NCBI GenBank assembly: GCA_029706075.1
Contig: JAINUG010000007.1
Coordinates: 4,600,001 to 4,664,000, forward strand
DNA from: Aldrovandia affinis
Taxonomy: Eukaryota > Chordata > Actinopteri > Notacanthiformes > Halosauridae
Length of the DNA: 64,000 bases
Direction: 5' to 3'
The notes under the pieces are model-generated. The model did not search any database and was not told the origin of the DNA. It saw only the letters and a program-made list of their open reading frames with translations. Position 1 is the stretch's first letter. The number at the start of each line of letters is the position of its first letter. This document shows positions 10,629 through 23,135 of the stretch, piece by piece. The translations under genes were made by a program, and so were the position numbers.

Positions 10629-11084
10629 GCTAATGTCAGCTGAGGCAACGTTAGGCTATAACAAAATATAACAAAAATGTTTTGTCGTTGTAAATTGTTG
10701 AAGGTTTTAACTGGTTTCAAGGCAATATTATTACCTCACTACAGTTTGTGGTATTGGGTAACTCCGCTGTGCTGTGATATTACAAAATATTGTTAATTTG
10801 ATATGCTTGATCGGACCAAATTCTTAACGGCAATTAGTCGATCATCGATTAATCATTAACATCCCTATTTTAGACGTACTGCCCCAATTTTGATAGGATT
10901 TCAAGTTTTTCTCATTTCAGCGGCTCATTTTCATTTCACACATTCGTTTCACCTTTTTTGCACCAGCGATAACAAGGAGCTTGATAAGGCACGACGGCGT
11001 GCACTGCTTCCGGTTTCACGGTCAGTGGCCGGTCAGTCTAACTCTGAGCTCCGTATCTTGGTTTGTGTTTTTTTACAAAGGATC

Positions 11085-11215
11085 AATTAACGCAGCTTTT
11101 ACTGAAGCAATGCAAGTTAAGCACTGTGCCTCGCTCAAGGGCATAGAGCAGTTCATTATCCACCGGGGTTTGAGCCTGCGACCCCTTGCTACAAAGCCAG
11201 CCGCCCTATCCGCCG
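11085..11215 (-). mobile_element. SINE fragment (tRNA head, minus strand)
   Basis: Matches other copies here (21990-22185, 31468-31672): TTTACTGAAGCAATGCAAGTTAAG, then CTCAAGGG, then a B-box-like reverse motif near 11165. Truncated and diverged. The 220-aa frame across it is not a gene. Confidence 0.6.
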
Positions 11216-13365
11216 AATCGCCAACAGGGAAGCGCGCGTGGTGCGCACCGGCAACAAACACACGGAACATAAAAGTGAAGCGAGCGGTCACAGATGCCGA
11301 AGGCGACGCTCTGGGTGCCCGGGGTCTCTGCAGGGAGCGGCGTGGGCCTCGGTGTTCGGCCGTAGGCCTGAGGACGCACAGCGTGAGATCTCTCCCGCCT
11401 CTCCCCCCCTGCTGCAGCAGGGATGCCGGGTGTCCGCAAATGTGTGGATCGCCCAACTCCTCAACTTCAGAAGAGATAAATCAATTTAAGGACAGGAGCA
11501 CTGCCCAGGACGGGGCTGCAGTATCAAGGCAATTAACAGGCAGGGGGAAGTGGAGGTCGTCGGGCAGAACTAATGACTGTGCTCTGCTGGGCTGCGGTGG
11601 GGACCCACGCCCACTACACAGGGAGAGGGTGCCCCTCTGCTGATCACTGACCACTCACTACCCTCAACACTGCAGAGACAAAGCCCACCCCCCATGTCGT
11701 CAGGGTTGCGGAGGGGTGGGCGGAGTCACGGCAGAGCCAAACCCCTCCCCAGGCCCCATGTTGTCAGGGTTACTTGGCGCGAGAAAGCGCTAGGCTGAGC
11801 AGGCCTTCCAGTCATGCAGGTCTAGCAGTGAGGCCCGGCCCGGCTCAGGAGATCCTGCTCCACTGCAGCGTCCGCCTCTTGGACAGTGCACCCCCTCCTC
11901 CCTCGCCGTCTCCCCTGCTGCTGCAGATTAGGGCCTCGCTAACGGGATTACACCAGCACTCGGCGTGACCTCTGACCCCCACAGAGACTCCATCCGCAGC
12001 CGATTCCATGCTAGTGTGTATGTGTGTGTGCGCATGAGAGAGTAAGAGGTGGGTGTTCCATTTTCTTTCAACCTCCCACCCCCACATCCTCCACACCCCC
12101 TCCACTCCACTCCACTCCACTCTTCAGCCTCTAATGCATCACCGCGTCCAGCTTCCCAGAAACGCCGCAGCGCAGTTACCGAGCACATTAAATATTCATC
12201 TTAAATCCATCTATCGACCACCAATAATGAGGAGCAGCATCCGACCCGCCATCCCCACGGCCCTGCCAACACCCTCGGACCTTCTCAGCCAATCAAGAAA
12301 TGACAGTCCCGCGAGGGGAGACCAATCAGACATGCCCCATCCCACCTGCTGAGGCCGGTGGCTCAGCGCCCGCAGTTCCACCCCCACGTCAGCGGTACTG
12401 TCTCACTGGCTTCTGCGCACGGAGGCGGCTATAAAGCAAAGCCTTCAGATGGCTTCACACGTCCGGTAAGAGGCTTATGAAACCGCCAATAAAAATAAAC
12501 GCCGGACGTTTTTATTGTAATGGGTGCGTTCGGAAGGAGTGGTGTCAGCTTTGTCAGGACACCGTCCTTAAGAGCAGCTTCCACACGGCTGCCGGGTGAA
12601 GAACCGGTAAGCTGGTAAAGAACCGTCTTTCAACCACAAGGGCAGTGTCAGTGCCGACTGTGGCTTTCAGCCCTGGAGGGGCAGCGCATAATTGGCTGTG
12701 GCATCGCACAAAGGGGCCGGACGGTCTCTCTCGGCGGGATCGTCCCAGTCTCGCCACACGCTGGCAGCTCCTCCGGGCGATCAGACGCCCGCAGCCAGCG
12801 CATGAAGCGCACTCCCTCAGGGGAACGACTGCGCAGCTCGGCCGGCGGCCTGTGAGAAGGCTGTCCTGCGCTCTCCCGGAACGGAGGCGGGCGAAGAAAA
12901 GAGGCGATGGGCCTGTGGCCACGATGTCATCAGGGCATGCTGACGCCACACCTTCACAGACGGTTTCCCCCGGGCCGTGCCAGGGACAGCTGGCAGTGTC
13001 CGCTGCACTTTCCGGGGCCTAGAATACCATCATCGCAAGCCCTACAGAATTTGTGTCCTGTGTTGGCTTGAGAGTGTGAACTCACCGGCCAGGGCTCGGC
13101 TCACATAATCCACTGCGACCAAAAAAGGCTACAGGGCATCCATCTTGGAAGGTTATGGATGAGTGTATATGTGTATGCATGCTTTCACACATGGAGACGC
13201 GCACACGCACGCATCTCAGGGTTGCATGACACGGTGTGTAAGATAGAGGGGTGTGCGTACCCACGTCCGTGTGTGTAAATCATCGTCCATTTACTCCCGA
13301 ATCAGTGACGGGGCAGCCCGTTAAACGCACAGTACATCCAACTGGAGGGGAGAGCACACACGTTC

Positions 13366-13590
13366 ATCCCTCCATTCATTAATTCACTCACTCATTCATT
13401 CCTCCATTCCTTCAGTCAATCATTCACCCATCTATCCACTCGTTCAACCGTTCATGGCTCCCATGAGAGGCCGGCTTTGTGGTGCGGCCGCTGTGCCCTT
13501 GTCGCGTTCGTTCATTCATTCTTTCATAAATTCAGCCAACCATTTATATTCATCCATTCCTTCATTCATGAATTTGTTCCCGTGCCGATG
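13366..13590. repeat. Degenerate CATT/ATTC tetramer repeat
   Basis: Blocks of CATTCATT, CACTCACT and CCATTCATT recur over about 220 bp, with an unrelated stretch in the middle. Confidence 0.8.
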
Positions 13591-14885
13591 AATCCACAGC
13601 GCTGAAGGGACTCCTCCTTAATTGGGCGCCATCTTTTCCGCACACTTCCTGTCGTTCTAATTAGGCATCTGTGCTGCCCCTCAGGTGCAACCCTGAGCCC
13701 GTTTAGTTTTCAACAACATTACAGTAGGTTCCCTCCACGTTTCCCACATTCGTAACGAAAGGAAGTACTGATTTATATACACTACATACAAAAACTCACA
13801 TTCAGTATAAAAATAGCAGCAAAGGGGGCCAAGGTCAGTACAGTCACATTCTCACTTGGCACGTGACGCTGCAACAACTCAGAAGGCGTTACAACCTGGA
13901 GCAGTGCAGGGATACGGCTCTGAAATAGGTACAATTTGGGAGGGGGTGAGTGCTGTGGGCTGCCGTAGAAGTGTCAGCAGGGCACTACGCCTATACTGTG
14001 AGCAATAAGAGGGGCTTTTTGCGTGGCTTTAGCTTGTCGAGCAGCCGTCAGCGCTCTGCCATTTTGATTGTGCTTACCGTTGGCCATTCCTCGGCCCCTT
14101 CACAGAGGCATTATGCTCATAGTATCACGCCCATAGACGGTAAAGGATGTGCGGCAAGAGGAAAGGGAGGAACGAGGGAAAGAAAGAAAAGAGAGAACGA
14201 CAGATGTTAAGACACACAATCATTTTGTTCTGCATGGAGAAAGGGCGCTGTTCAACATGACCGTCCGGAACAGTAACGTTGAGAAGCGTCACAAAAAATG
14301 TGGCTTCTCATAAAAGGTACGCTACCACACCAAACCAACTGGAACTAAAGCAAATTCTCTCAGCCTGACTCTCAGTGTGTGTTGTCACCATAATGTAGGC
14401 CTCGTGGTTTCGCGTAACAAAGGGCAACGAGCCGTGAATATCTGGACCGACTCTCCAACTGCAATAATGAACTTAACAACTTTGTCCCGGGAAAGGGCCT
14501 TGGCGCAACCTTGTGTGACCCCACGCGGCTCATCTAAACTGGGCGGAGGTCAGAAATGAGACAATTCTGTTCTGGCATAGGGCAGATCCTCAGAGTTTTG
14601 GGAGGGGAGTGTGCTAAAAAGCTTCATGCTAAAATTCAAATTTTGTAATATGCTCCTTATTTGCTTAGCCGACACCCTTTTGCCCAGGGTGAACTACGCC
14701 ACCCCGTAAGTTTACTTACTCTGTGGTCTATTCATAAGAGCTCAAGGGTGAACGGCTTTGCTCAAGAGGCCTGCAGCACTACGGCGCGGCACCTGGAATC
14801 TGACCTAGAAATCCTCCATTCTGAGATGAGCGGACAAACCTGTGCTTCAACAGTGCCAAATGAATACTGTTCAAATAACAAGCAA

Positions 14886-15552
14886 ACAGTTCAAACCTTG
14901 TAGATTTGATCAAATATATCTAGCAATATTTCACAAAAGAAACAATTTACAACGACAAAACATTTTTGTTATATTTTGTATTACCTCAGCTGACAATAGC
15001 GTGGTCTCTTCAATTCGCTAAGCACGCCTAACGTTACTACCGCATTTCTCTGAGTTTTTTGTGAAATCTTGTTTTTTTTGGCACAACGGTATTTATGCGT
15101 CCCCGGGACATCGGTTCCATCAAAACAGGTGTTCTCAGCTGGTCTTACCGTAATCAGGCTGCGCACACGGCTCACCCCTGAACATGTGGATATGCTTATA
15201 TTCTTAAATAAAAACCAGTAAGGGGACGAGTCGGGACTCGAAAGTTTAGGGTTCTTTTTTTTCCCCCAAGTTGCCAAGCTTCTGCTGCCAGACAGCCCTT
15301 TTAATTTCAAAAGGAATATTGTTTTCATTGTCTTCTGAATGGCGTTTCATTTCCTTCATAATTCTTATTGTTTTATGCTGTTAAAATAGGACCGTGTCTC
15401 GAGGGAAAAATCACGCATTTTGTATTCTCCGTTATATGCTACATCTTGCTGTTTTTTTATTTTTTATTTATTTTAATTTTTTATTTTATTTTAATTGTTT
15501 GTTAACGTGTGCACCTATTCATCAAGGGAATTTCTTAAAATTAGCATCGCTA
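14886..15552 (+). mobile_element. hAT element, copy B (inverted relative to copy A)
   Basis: The reverse complement of copy A (9622-10867, without its SINE) aligns along this stretch. Matches include the TTTACAACGACAAAACATTTTTGTTATATTTTG end block, the transposase 3' end and the right tip TTAAAATTAGCATCGCTA. The left edge is decayed; CAAGCAAA near 14878 and CAAGCAAG at 15553 may be the remains of an 8-bp duplication. Confidence 0.75.
15090..15221 (+). pseudogene. hAT transposase C-terminal region (copy B)
   Basis: An uninterrupted frame to a TAA at 15219 reads CVPGTSVPSKQVFSAGL and then RLRTRLTPEHVDMLIFLNKN. It is closer than copy A to the canonical hATC domain (SVPS..VFSAG). It is below the length that ORF callers usually report. 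Confidence 0.75.
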
Positions 15553-16560
15553 CAAGCAAGTATGTTTACATTACATCATATATGTAGTCCACACACACAC
15601 TTATCTATGATGAAAGCACTACACATTACCCTTTCATGCAACTGAACATTCGACAGACACTCCCGCCATGAATTATCATCTGGGGCATTTCATGTTTTAC
15701 TACAAGCAAATAATAATAATAAATTTTTGAATGATTAATCATTTTTGAATGAATAATAATAAACTTTTCCCACAAGTCATATTCAGGCCATCACTAGGCT
15801 ATATCCTAGTGGAAGGCCATTAGCTTGCCATCGGGGGAAAGTGAGGTGGGCGAAATGCAGCTCGGCCTGGGACCAATCCACTCAAATAAAAGACTGTGTG
15901 CTGTACAGCAGCCGTACGGCCGCTGTGCTCCGTCGCATTAAAAACAAGCGCCAAGGCGTCATGGCGGAGGCTTCCCAACCGACCGCCTCGTCAGCGTTCC
16001 GGGCAGAAAGTGCGCCGCGCCGCGGTCAGAGGACACAGAGTGCACAAAACGACAGAGAAAGACATGATGCTAATTAACACGGCCGATGGGGAGAGCTTTT
16101 CGGAAAGCGATGAACTGCCTTGAGCCAGAGAAACGAAACCCCTCCAGAGGCACTGTAACGAGCCGTGTTGAAAAAAACGCTTCGCAGGGAAATCACAAGA
16201 GTTGAAAGCTGAGCTAGCCACAGCCGAGAAAGTAGCGCTGACAGCCAACCGTTGGGACTTCACTGAACGCCGAGAGCTCCGTCGCAGTGATGTGCCGCTG
16301 CACGAACGAGGACTGGCAGGTGAAAGCGGTGGTTCTGCCGGCCGTGGAGTCTGTCGACTAGACATACCGCTGACTAACTCAGCTAACAACTGCCGCGGAC
16401 ACCTGAGGACTCGCTGGTCGAGTGACTGTGTGTGTGTGTGCGCGCGATAATGTCAAACGTTGTGGCTGCCAGCTGGCCAGCTCGTGCCACCAGGGATTCC
16501 ATGGCATGCTTCGCTCACGCGTCGCAGCTTGCGATCAATGACGGATTTAACATGCATGTA

Positions 16561-16682
16561 CAGGTGACTGCCAAAATAAAGGAAACACCAACATAAAGTG
16601 TCTTAATAGCGCATTGGGTCACCACGAGCCACCAGAACAGTTCCAGTGCAACTTGGCATAGTTCTACAAGTGTCTGGAACTC
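16561..16682 (+). mobile_element. Tc1-like transposon, 5' end fragment
   Basis: Begins after a TA dinucleotide with CAGGTGACTGCCAAAATAAA and continues for about 120 bp as the end of a transposon family common in fish. A second member with both ends is at 53185-53666. It stops where a SINE piece begins. Confidence 0.65.
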
Positions 16683-16835
16683 CTTTTTTATTTATTTTTA
16701 TTTCAGATTTCCCCCCCGTTTTTCTCCCAATTTGGTGGCCAATTGTACACTCTAAAAAAACCCAGGAAAAACCTGGAGCTGCAATCCTTAGGTTACGAGC
16801 CCTGTTCCTTGACCGCTACACCACACAACCATATT
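16683..16835 (-). mobile_element. SINE fragment, minus strand
   Basis: Contains CTCCCAATTTGGTGGCCAAT, the reverse of the ACCAAATTGGGAG module of the SINE at 9778-10218. A reverse tRNA-like head follows (TTGACCGCTACACCA near 16809). Confidence 0.55.
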
Positions 16836-17399
16836 TCTGAATCCTGAGCGGTCGTCGGGACATAGACTCACACAGGACAGTCTGGTCATGCACAGTAATG
16901 TACAAACACTTCCTGTGAAGGGCGGAAGCGCAGGAACAATGGGAAGTGCTGTTGCCAGCGGGGGGCCCTGTTATCGAGCGCCTTTCTTAAAGTCAACAGA
17001 AGAATTGCCTGTGACGTCAAGAGGCAGCGTGGGCAGATCAGTGCGTGTCTTCAAATGGCCGTCAAAAAGGCGGTGGCCACCACAGGCTCGGGCCTTGCCT
17101 GTCAAAAGATGAAAGGATGCAGTTTGATATGGCTTGCGGGTGGGAAAAAACCCACAGTCAACACTGCTACTTTTTCCACAACCCACCAGGTTGACAGGCC
17201 TTTGATTTTGGGATTGGAGAAACAGGCATTTTGTCCAGACAAAAAACAGAGAATGACAAAAAGAAACCGTCAAAACATAGAAGATAATCAGACAGAGAGT
17301 CGTCAGGCAGCCAGCGGTTTTGGTTCTTAAGCACAAACGAACAAGGCATCGTTGCGCCATGCTAATACATAATATATCATATCATATAATAATATAATA

Positions 17400-17545
17400 T
17401 ATGCCATTTAGCAGATGCTTTTATCCAAAGCGACTTACAGTCATGAAAGCACACTTTTTTCAGTATGTGCTCTTGTGTGGGAATTGAACTCACAACTCAA
17501 GCGTTGCCAACGCCATGCTCTAACCTACTGAGCCACACAGAACCA
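17400..17545 (-). mobile_element. tRNA-derived SINE, minus strand
   Basis: On the minus strand it reads TGTGGCTCAGTAGGTTAGAG (A-box region), then GAGTTCAATTCCCAC (B-box region), and ends in the L2-like tail AAGTCGCTTTGGATAAAAGC. This is a complete short SINE rather than a working tRNA gene, because the cloverleaf arms do not pair. Confidence 0.75.
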
Positions 17546-18234
17546 TGCTCCTTCAAGTCATGCATGTATGCATTAATCTTGCATGCTGTAAAAGTGAATG
17601 AAAATTGTACAATAGGAAGCTGGGAGAAGAATCGATGGCGGAGAGTAATACGACTCCTCGCGGCCGTGAGAGACAGACGCGCTGCTCTCTCCACTCGGCT
17701 CCCTCCCCGCCAAGGATGAGGTCACCAATCGATTACTTGGACCAGTATTCAAATTCTCGCTCATTAACAAAGAAGGACACGCAAAACCCAGAGCTGCGTT
17801 CCCTCCAATCAATATTTATAATGGCCTTCCTAAAAAGGCACATCAATGATGTACATTATCATAAAATGTTCCTTTAAAACACATTTGTGAGTGAACACAG
17901 ATCTCTCTCGTCCTTATTTACACAAAATGAACCAGAGTTTAAGACCGACCTAGGGATGTGGGGGGGGGCTGAAGTAGAGTTCAATTACTTAATCTTGGGA
18001 CCCAAAGAATATTCCAACGTGACATTAGCCAAAATGCTAAGTGCTGCACACAGACAAAATGGGGGGTACTTACAGCACCAAGTGAGTGGTAATGGTTGCT
18101 TCACGGACGCATTGCAGGTACCGGTCGTGCGCAGATAATGGTTCTGCTAAAGTGTGTGTGTGGGGAGGGGGCCGAGGGTGCTTGCTCATCAACTTTTGAG
18201 GAGGTAAGAAATAAGAATCACCTTGTGACCCTAT

Positions 18235-18272
18235 TTTGGGTTAGGGTTATGGTTAAGGGTTATGGGTAGGAC
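18235..18272. repeat. Short telomere-like GGGTTA repeat
   Basis: GGGTTAGGGTTATGGTTAAG and a further GGGTTATGGG give about five imperfect TTAGGG units, too few and too degenerate to be more than an internal fragment. Confidence 0.6.
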
Positions 18273-20189
18273 TAGGGTCAGAGTCTGAGAGGATGTTCTT
18301 AGGGTCACTGAGGAAGTCTGTGTAGAATGATGTCTCCCTCATTGTAACCCCCCAGCCCTTGTCAACAGAGCATGGATGCTCAGAATGAGATATCTAATAC
18401 ACTCATTACTCCTAAGGGCAAACGTCCAACCCACCACTTCAAACCTTAAGGGGCCCTCACAGAAACGTGTGTAACAAGTGGAAAATGAATGACAGGGTGA
18501 AAACAGAGAGCTGATCATGGTCCTCTTCCGATGAGCACTCCCGAGCATCATGGGATACCACCACCCACAGATCCAGAGACGGGAGTCCGCACTGAAGACA
18601 CACACGGGCGCGATGACATGTCAGGGAATTCTGGGAACGCTGCGTGAGGTGTTCGGGTGTTCATCCACTTCAGGCCAGAGCATGTCAGCACATGCTCTGT
18701 CCGCTAGCACGAGCCCAGCGGTCGCCACAAGCAAAGAGGAGGGCTGAAAGGAACAGGCGAGCGGATAAGCAGGAAGTCACTGGGTGGGGGCGGCACAGAG
18801 CGGGGGGTATTACCCCCTCGTTTATCTGAGCTTTCAGGGACTTACGCCCAGGAACGAGGGGGAGGTAAGGAGCTAAATATACCCCCCCCGCCCCCACTTC
18901 CAGTGCTTAGCGCCAACTCAGGCTCTGCTCGGCTGCGGGGGAAAATGTGAGGTACAGGAGCGCACTTAGAGGGGCCGCAACACCGTGACGCGGCGGGAAA
19001 ACTGGCCGGAGGGGCGGGGCCACCCGAAGCGAGGCGCCCCATGACGCCACTCACGAAGTGTGTGCAGCGCAGCGGCTAGAGCGCTGGACATGGGGTTGTG
19101 GAGTTCTGCTTCTGCCTCCATTATGGTCTCTTCAAAAGGCACACAATTCAGCAAAGGCTATATAAGAGACGAGCACCACAGGGCACACTAATCACGTGCC
19201 TTCCCCACCGGCGACACATTCTCTGAGCGTTAAGAGAACATATATTACCCTATAATGACACTGGAGTCTTCCGCACTGCTAATGTCAACCGTTTCCTCTC
19301 TGCGCCACCACCCGACTTGATTTATGTCACAATGCTCAGTTATTTCAACCCTAACGGGGAAGGAATGCATCAGTAGCTTAGGAGCCCCCCCCCGGTGTGG
19401 AGGAACAATACAACGATCGTGGCTTCAATCGAAGGTGAGCTTCGGTTTGGGAGAGGAGATACATTACGGATGTTACGTATACACAAACCAGATGGTCAGC
19501 TCCCCAGTCTTAGATGTTCTGGTACCGTCTGCATTGTTACACTAGCTATGGGTGTTCTGTCACGAACCACGCCCCTTTATGAATACCCATGATTGGCCAG
19601 CAAATCAGAACACTGCGATTCAACAATAGCATAGGCAGGGCTTTCATTGTTGAGAGTACAGAATGGACTACCTGGTTAAGTGTATAAATAAGTTGTGATT
19701 ATTAAACTTGTTTCTGTTCAAACCCCAAACCCCAACCCCCATTCCCCATGGCTGAAACAAGGCACTGGAGAACCGGGTGGATCTACACTCATCTCTGTTG
19801 TGTGCGTGCGTCTGTATTCCCATTTGATGGTCATGTAAACACAATTTGTAGCGTTGAATTTGTTCAAACAATTTTGGCTAATGAGTTACGGTAATCGGTG
19901 GAAGTTCATTGCTAGATGTCATGCTATGGGAACAGGATGGCTGAGCTGCACCCCGCCCCAGCCCCTCTTTCGGTGGAATGCAGGAAGAAGGGTTGCAGTC
20001 GTGGGGGGTCCACAGCACAGGATCGCACAAGAAGCCTCTCTTTCCCTCACCCTGTCTGATTCCCCACAACTCCACTCCGCGAATGGGGGTGGGGCACGGT
20101 TACACCCCCTCCACCCCTGCCAAATGCAAATCGGCTCAAGATGCCCACGCTGGTCTCTGCCCACCAGGGATTCTCCAATGACCAGAGAG

Positions 20190-20335
20190 AACGGAGTGTG
20201 CGAGAGAGAGAAAGTGAGAGGAGAGAAAGAAGGTAGCGAGAAGAGAAGGTATAGGGGAGAGAATAGGAGAGAAAGGAGAAGAGAGATTGAGAATGGATAG
20301 AGGAGGGAAAGGAAAAGTAGAATAGCAAGAGAAAC
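20190..20335. repeat. Polypurine tract
   Basis: GAGA/GGAGA-rich on the plus strand. Confidence 0.75.
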
Positions 20336-20340
20336 ATCTC

Positions 20341-20640
20341 TCCTGCCAGGCGGTCCCACAGCGCTCTGGGCTATGCGCCTGGATGTCGGTGGTTTGAACC
20401 CCAGCAGGGACACTGCTGTAGTGCCATTTAGGGCAGCGGTATGGTGTAGTTAAGGAGTGAGGCTTGCGACTCGGAGGCGGCAAGTTCACATCCCTGGAGG
20501 AGCTCCACTGTTGTACCCTTAAGCAAGGCGCCAACCAAACTGCCACACAAACGGATCATTCTTTTCATCACTTCATGCTGTGCAAGTCGCTCTTGATAAG
20601 GGCTTCTGCCAAGCAAATAAATAACAACAATGTCATTTTG
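20341..20640 (+). mobile_element. SINE fragments, plus strand
   Basis: A tRNA-like head with B-box-like GGTTTGAACCCC (about 20391) is followed by a second head GCAGCGGTATGGTGTAG (about 20433). Then come GTTGTACCCTTAAGCAAGG and a tail GTCGCTCTTGATAAGGGC. Probably two SINEs end to end or one chimeric copy. Confidence 0.6.
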
Positions 20641-21140
20641 AGAGGCACTGAACTGTATGTGAACTGTTCCAAGTAAACAATTAATTGTCATTAATAGCCA
20701 TCGCGTGGCTTACGGTATGCACAAGATTCACACGTTTAGAGTGCGGGACCGAAGGCCGGACCGGGATCAGATTGCCACAAAGCGAAAGAGCGGGCGACTG
20801 AACCACTCAACCACACGGCTGCAAAAGCCACAGAATGTGCAGTGTTTTCCGGTTTGAAGCGGCGTGGGTGAAACCAGGCTAAGACCACCGGTCTGCTGAG
20901 CATACAAATGTCACGATCGATAATATGGTAATGGGGCCACGTTTCGTCTCGCCTCGCGCCTTCTGGAAGCCGCCGACTAAAAGCTTGCGAGGTCACGTGG
21001 CGCGGACGCAATCTGAATGCTGCCGTGGATTTCGGCTGATTGTCGAGGGCGAAGCCAAGGGATGCACGTGTTTTCAGGCTCTCTCCGGGTCCTGAGAAAT
21101 CTGCGATCGTTAAGGCGAGCATCTAATTGAGCTAGTCCTG

Positions 21141-21224
21141 CAGTCCTCCAGTCCTCCAGTCCTCCAGTCCTCCAGTCCTCCAGTCCTCCAGTCCTCCAGT
21201 CCTCCAGTCCTCCAGTCCTCCAGT
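21141..21224. repeat. 8-bp minisatellite (CAGTCCTC)n
   Basis: About ten nearly perfect head-to-tail copies of an 8-bp unit. Because 8 is not a multiple of 3, each frame cycles every 24 bp, giving the artefact peptide GGLEDWRT repeated. Confidence 0.95.
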
Positions 21225-21989
21225 GCACAGGGGGCTTCAGTCTACACGCCTCGACACACCAGCCAAAAGGCTCCAGACATTCTCAGAGACGTATTAAAAG
21301 ATCTATTACGGCACAAGAAACACCGGGGCGGAAATCCTCGCTCCCCTCTCTGCCCGCCTCACCTTTAAACAGATCGCCATGGCAAGCGTCTTCCTGCTCA
21401 ATTTGTGCGATTAACAAGCGAGACAAATTTAACAAGGATCACCCATCTTTTAATTTTAATTTTTTTTCAACAAATCTTATAAAAAAGTTTTTTTGGTTTT
21501 TTTTTGATGACTGCATCTAAATGTGGCAGCATCAGCTCTGTGAGTACCTCACATTCAAGAGTTTTAATAGCATAGTCAAGATTGGACTGGATCAGATTAC
21601 ATTGCATTAAATCATTTTGATTAGAAGATTGGAGGTGGGTCTCCATTTTAGGGTCTGCTGCGATTAAAACACTCCTGTGAAGTGCGCGGAGGGAACAATG
21701 GGAGTGCCATTTTACGAGACGCAATCAAGTGGAGTGGTGTTCGGCCGCCGACGAGTGACGCTCGTTTAAAATGGCCACTTCTGTTACTCGCTCATTGACA
21801 GCTTCAGTTTCAGTCACCGCAGCGTAGGTGCGAAGGTTTTAAGACTCCCCATTTCAAGCTCTCAGGCCTCACCCGTGCTCCCATGCTACGCACCTGAATG
21901 CGTCAGATACTTACACCGTGTACCTGACAAACAGACGGACATTTGTCTACGGTGTGTGCTCTGTGTTAATATGTGGCGCTAGACTGCAG

Positions 21990-22185
21990 GCATCTTACCC
22001 AGAGCGACTTACAGCTTGCATTTATTTACATACAATCCACTTATACAGCAGGATATTTACTGAAGCAATTCAGGTTAAGTACCTTGCTCAAGGGTACAAT
22101 AGCAGTGGCCCCACCTGGGAATCGAACCTGCAACCTTTGCAGTACAAGCCCAGTTCCCGAACCGTTATACTACACTGCCACCCAA
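21990..22185 (-). mobile_element. tRNA-derived SINE, minus strand
   Basis: On the minus strand: GGCAGTGTAGTATAACGG, B-box-like GGTTCGATTCCCAGG, CCCTTGAGCAAGGTAC, and tail AAGTCGCTCTGGGTAAGATG. The same family as 24005-24205 and 31468-31672. Confidence 0.8.
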
Positions 22186-23065
22186 TACATGACTGTCTTT
22201 CAACCTTTCCAACTGTGGTGGATGGTCTGTATTCGTACTTCACTGTCTGTATCATCACTGTTCTCTCCATCTCCATTTGCATTTCTCCTTTTCAAGTTAT
22301 ATGGGCCAGCCAGTCTAAATCCCAGACAAGAGCATTTGTTATTTTCAGTTTTTTTGTCTTTTTTTATCCCACTTTTGGAATAAGGGAAATGGAGAAGATG
22401 AGACGATTTATTTATTTATTTTGGTTTCCAGCAAAGGGCAGTTAAAAGTCAGGCCGGTCCTGCAGGACGTGGCCAAACTGGCTCCCTGGCAGCGATTCAT
22501 CATCACATTCTGGGCCACAACGCCTTCCCTGTCCGTCCCTCAGCTCCGTGTGACCAGACGCCCCCCTGTCCCCTCCGCTCAGACTGCTGGGTCATGCAGT
22601 CTGGCTCTCCACACTCTGCCACCCCCACACCAGTCCTGAGACCTGACTGCAGACTCAGCATTACTCGACTAGATGACTTTAAAAGACCTGACAAGCCTTG
22701 GCTCGCCCTGCTAGGACACTAGCGGTCTGGGGAGAATCCTGACCGTTCTGGGGGCCAGCGGGTCCATGGGGCGGCGCATAAGGACATATAGGCTTTGGGG
22801 GCTGGGGGAGGTTTTGGGTCATCTCATCACGTGAGAGCGCCCCCTCTGGTCAATCGAGGACCTGCATTCTGCCCAGCCACGCATGAAATGTGCTCCTCCG
22901 GCCACAACGGCTTAGCTAGTGGACACTGTACCACTGAAATTTGACTTTTTGTGCTCTCCCAAATTGACGTGATGAGACGGGCCTGTGGATACAATCGGGC
23001 ATTCCAATTGGAAATGCGTACATTTTGTTATTACATTTTAAAAATAGTTTGACAAAACAATTTGG

Positions 23066-23135
23066 CTACATTTTACATTTTAAGCATTTAGCAGACGGTC
23101 TTATCCAGAGCAACTTACAAGATGGCTACCTAAGA
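23066..23135 (-). mobile_element. SINE/L2-type tail fragment
   Basis: TTTAGCAGACGGTCTTATCC AGAGC is the reverse of the L2-like tail shared by the SINEs here. The head is missing. Confidence 0.55.

Larger units (their letters stand above)
9622..10867 (-). mobile_element. hAT element with nested SINE (copy A)
   Basis: A 1246-bp element bracketed by exact 8-bp duplications TTTTAGAC (9614-9621 and 10868-10875), the hAT hallmark. The tips are TAGGGATGCTAAT on the left and ATTAACATCCCTA on the right, imperfect inverted repeats. Subterminal regions repeat GATCGATC/ATCGAT motifs. It keeps only the 3' end of a transposase gene (10410-10628, minus strand). A SINE (9778-10218) with its own 15-bp duplication inserted later. 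Confidence 0.88.

Noticed and set aside
10981..11643. 220-aa plus-strand frame, the longest non-transposon frame in intron 2
   Set aside because: It runs through a SINE fragment and GC-rich DNA, has no recognisable domain, and is crossed by equally open frames on the other strand.
17400..17545. Possible tRNA gene (A and B box-like motifs)
   Set aside because: The acceptor and anticodon arms do not pair and it is followed by a SINE tail. The same holds for the heads at 9778, 20341, 21990, 24005 and 31468.
18235..18272. Interstitial telomere or fusion point
   Set aside because: Only about five imperfect units; too short and diverged to argue for a fusion.
19558..19800. Possible LTR (TGTCACGAACC start, GTATAAATAAG, ATTAAAC)
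   Set aside because: TATA-like and polyadenylation-like motifs are present, but no target duplication, second copy or clear end could be found.
20736..20830. Possible minus-strand tRNA-like head (TGGTTGAGTGGTTCAGTCGCC)
   Set aside because: Only an A-box-like phrase is present and no SINE body follows; too weak to list as an element.
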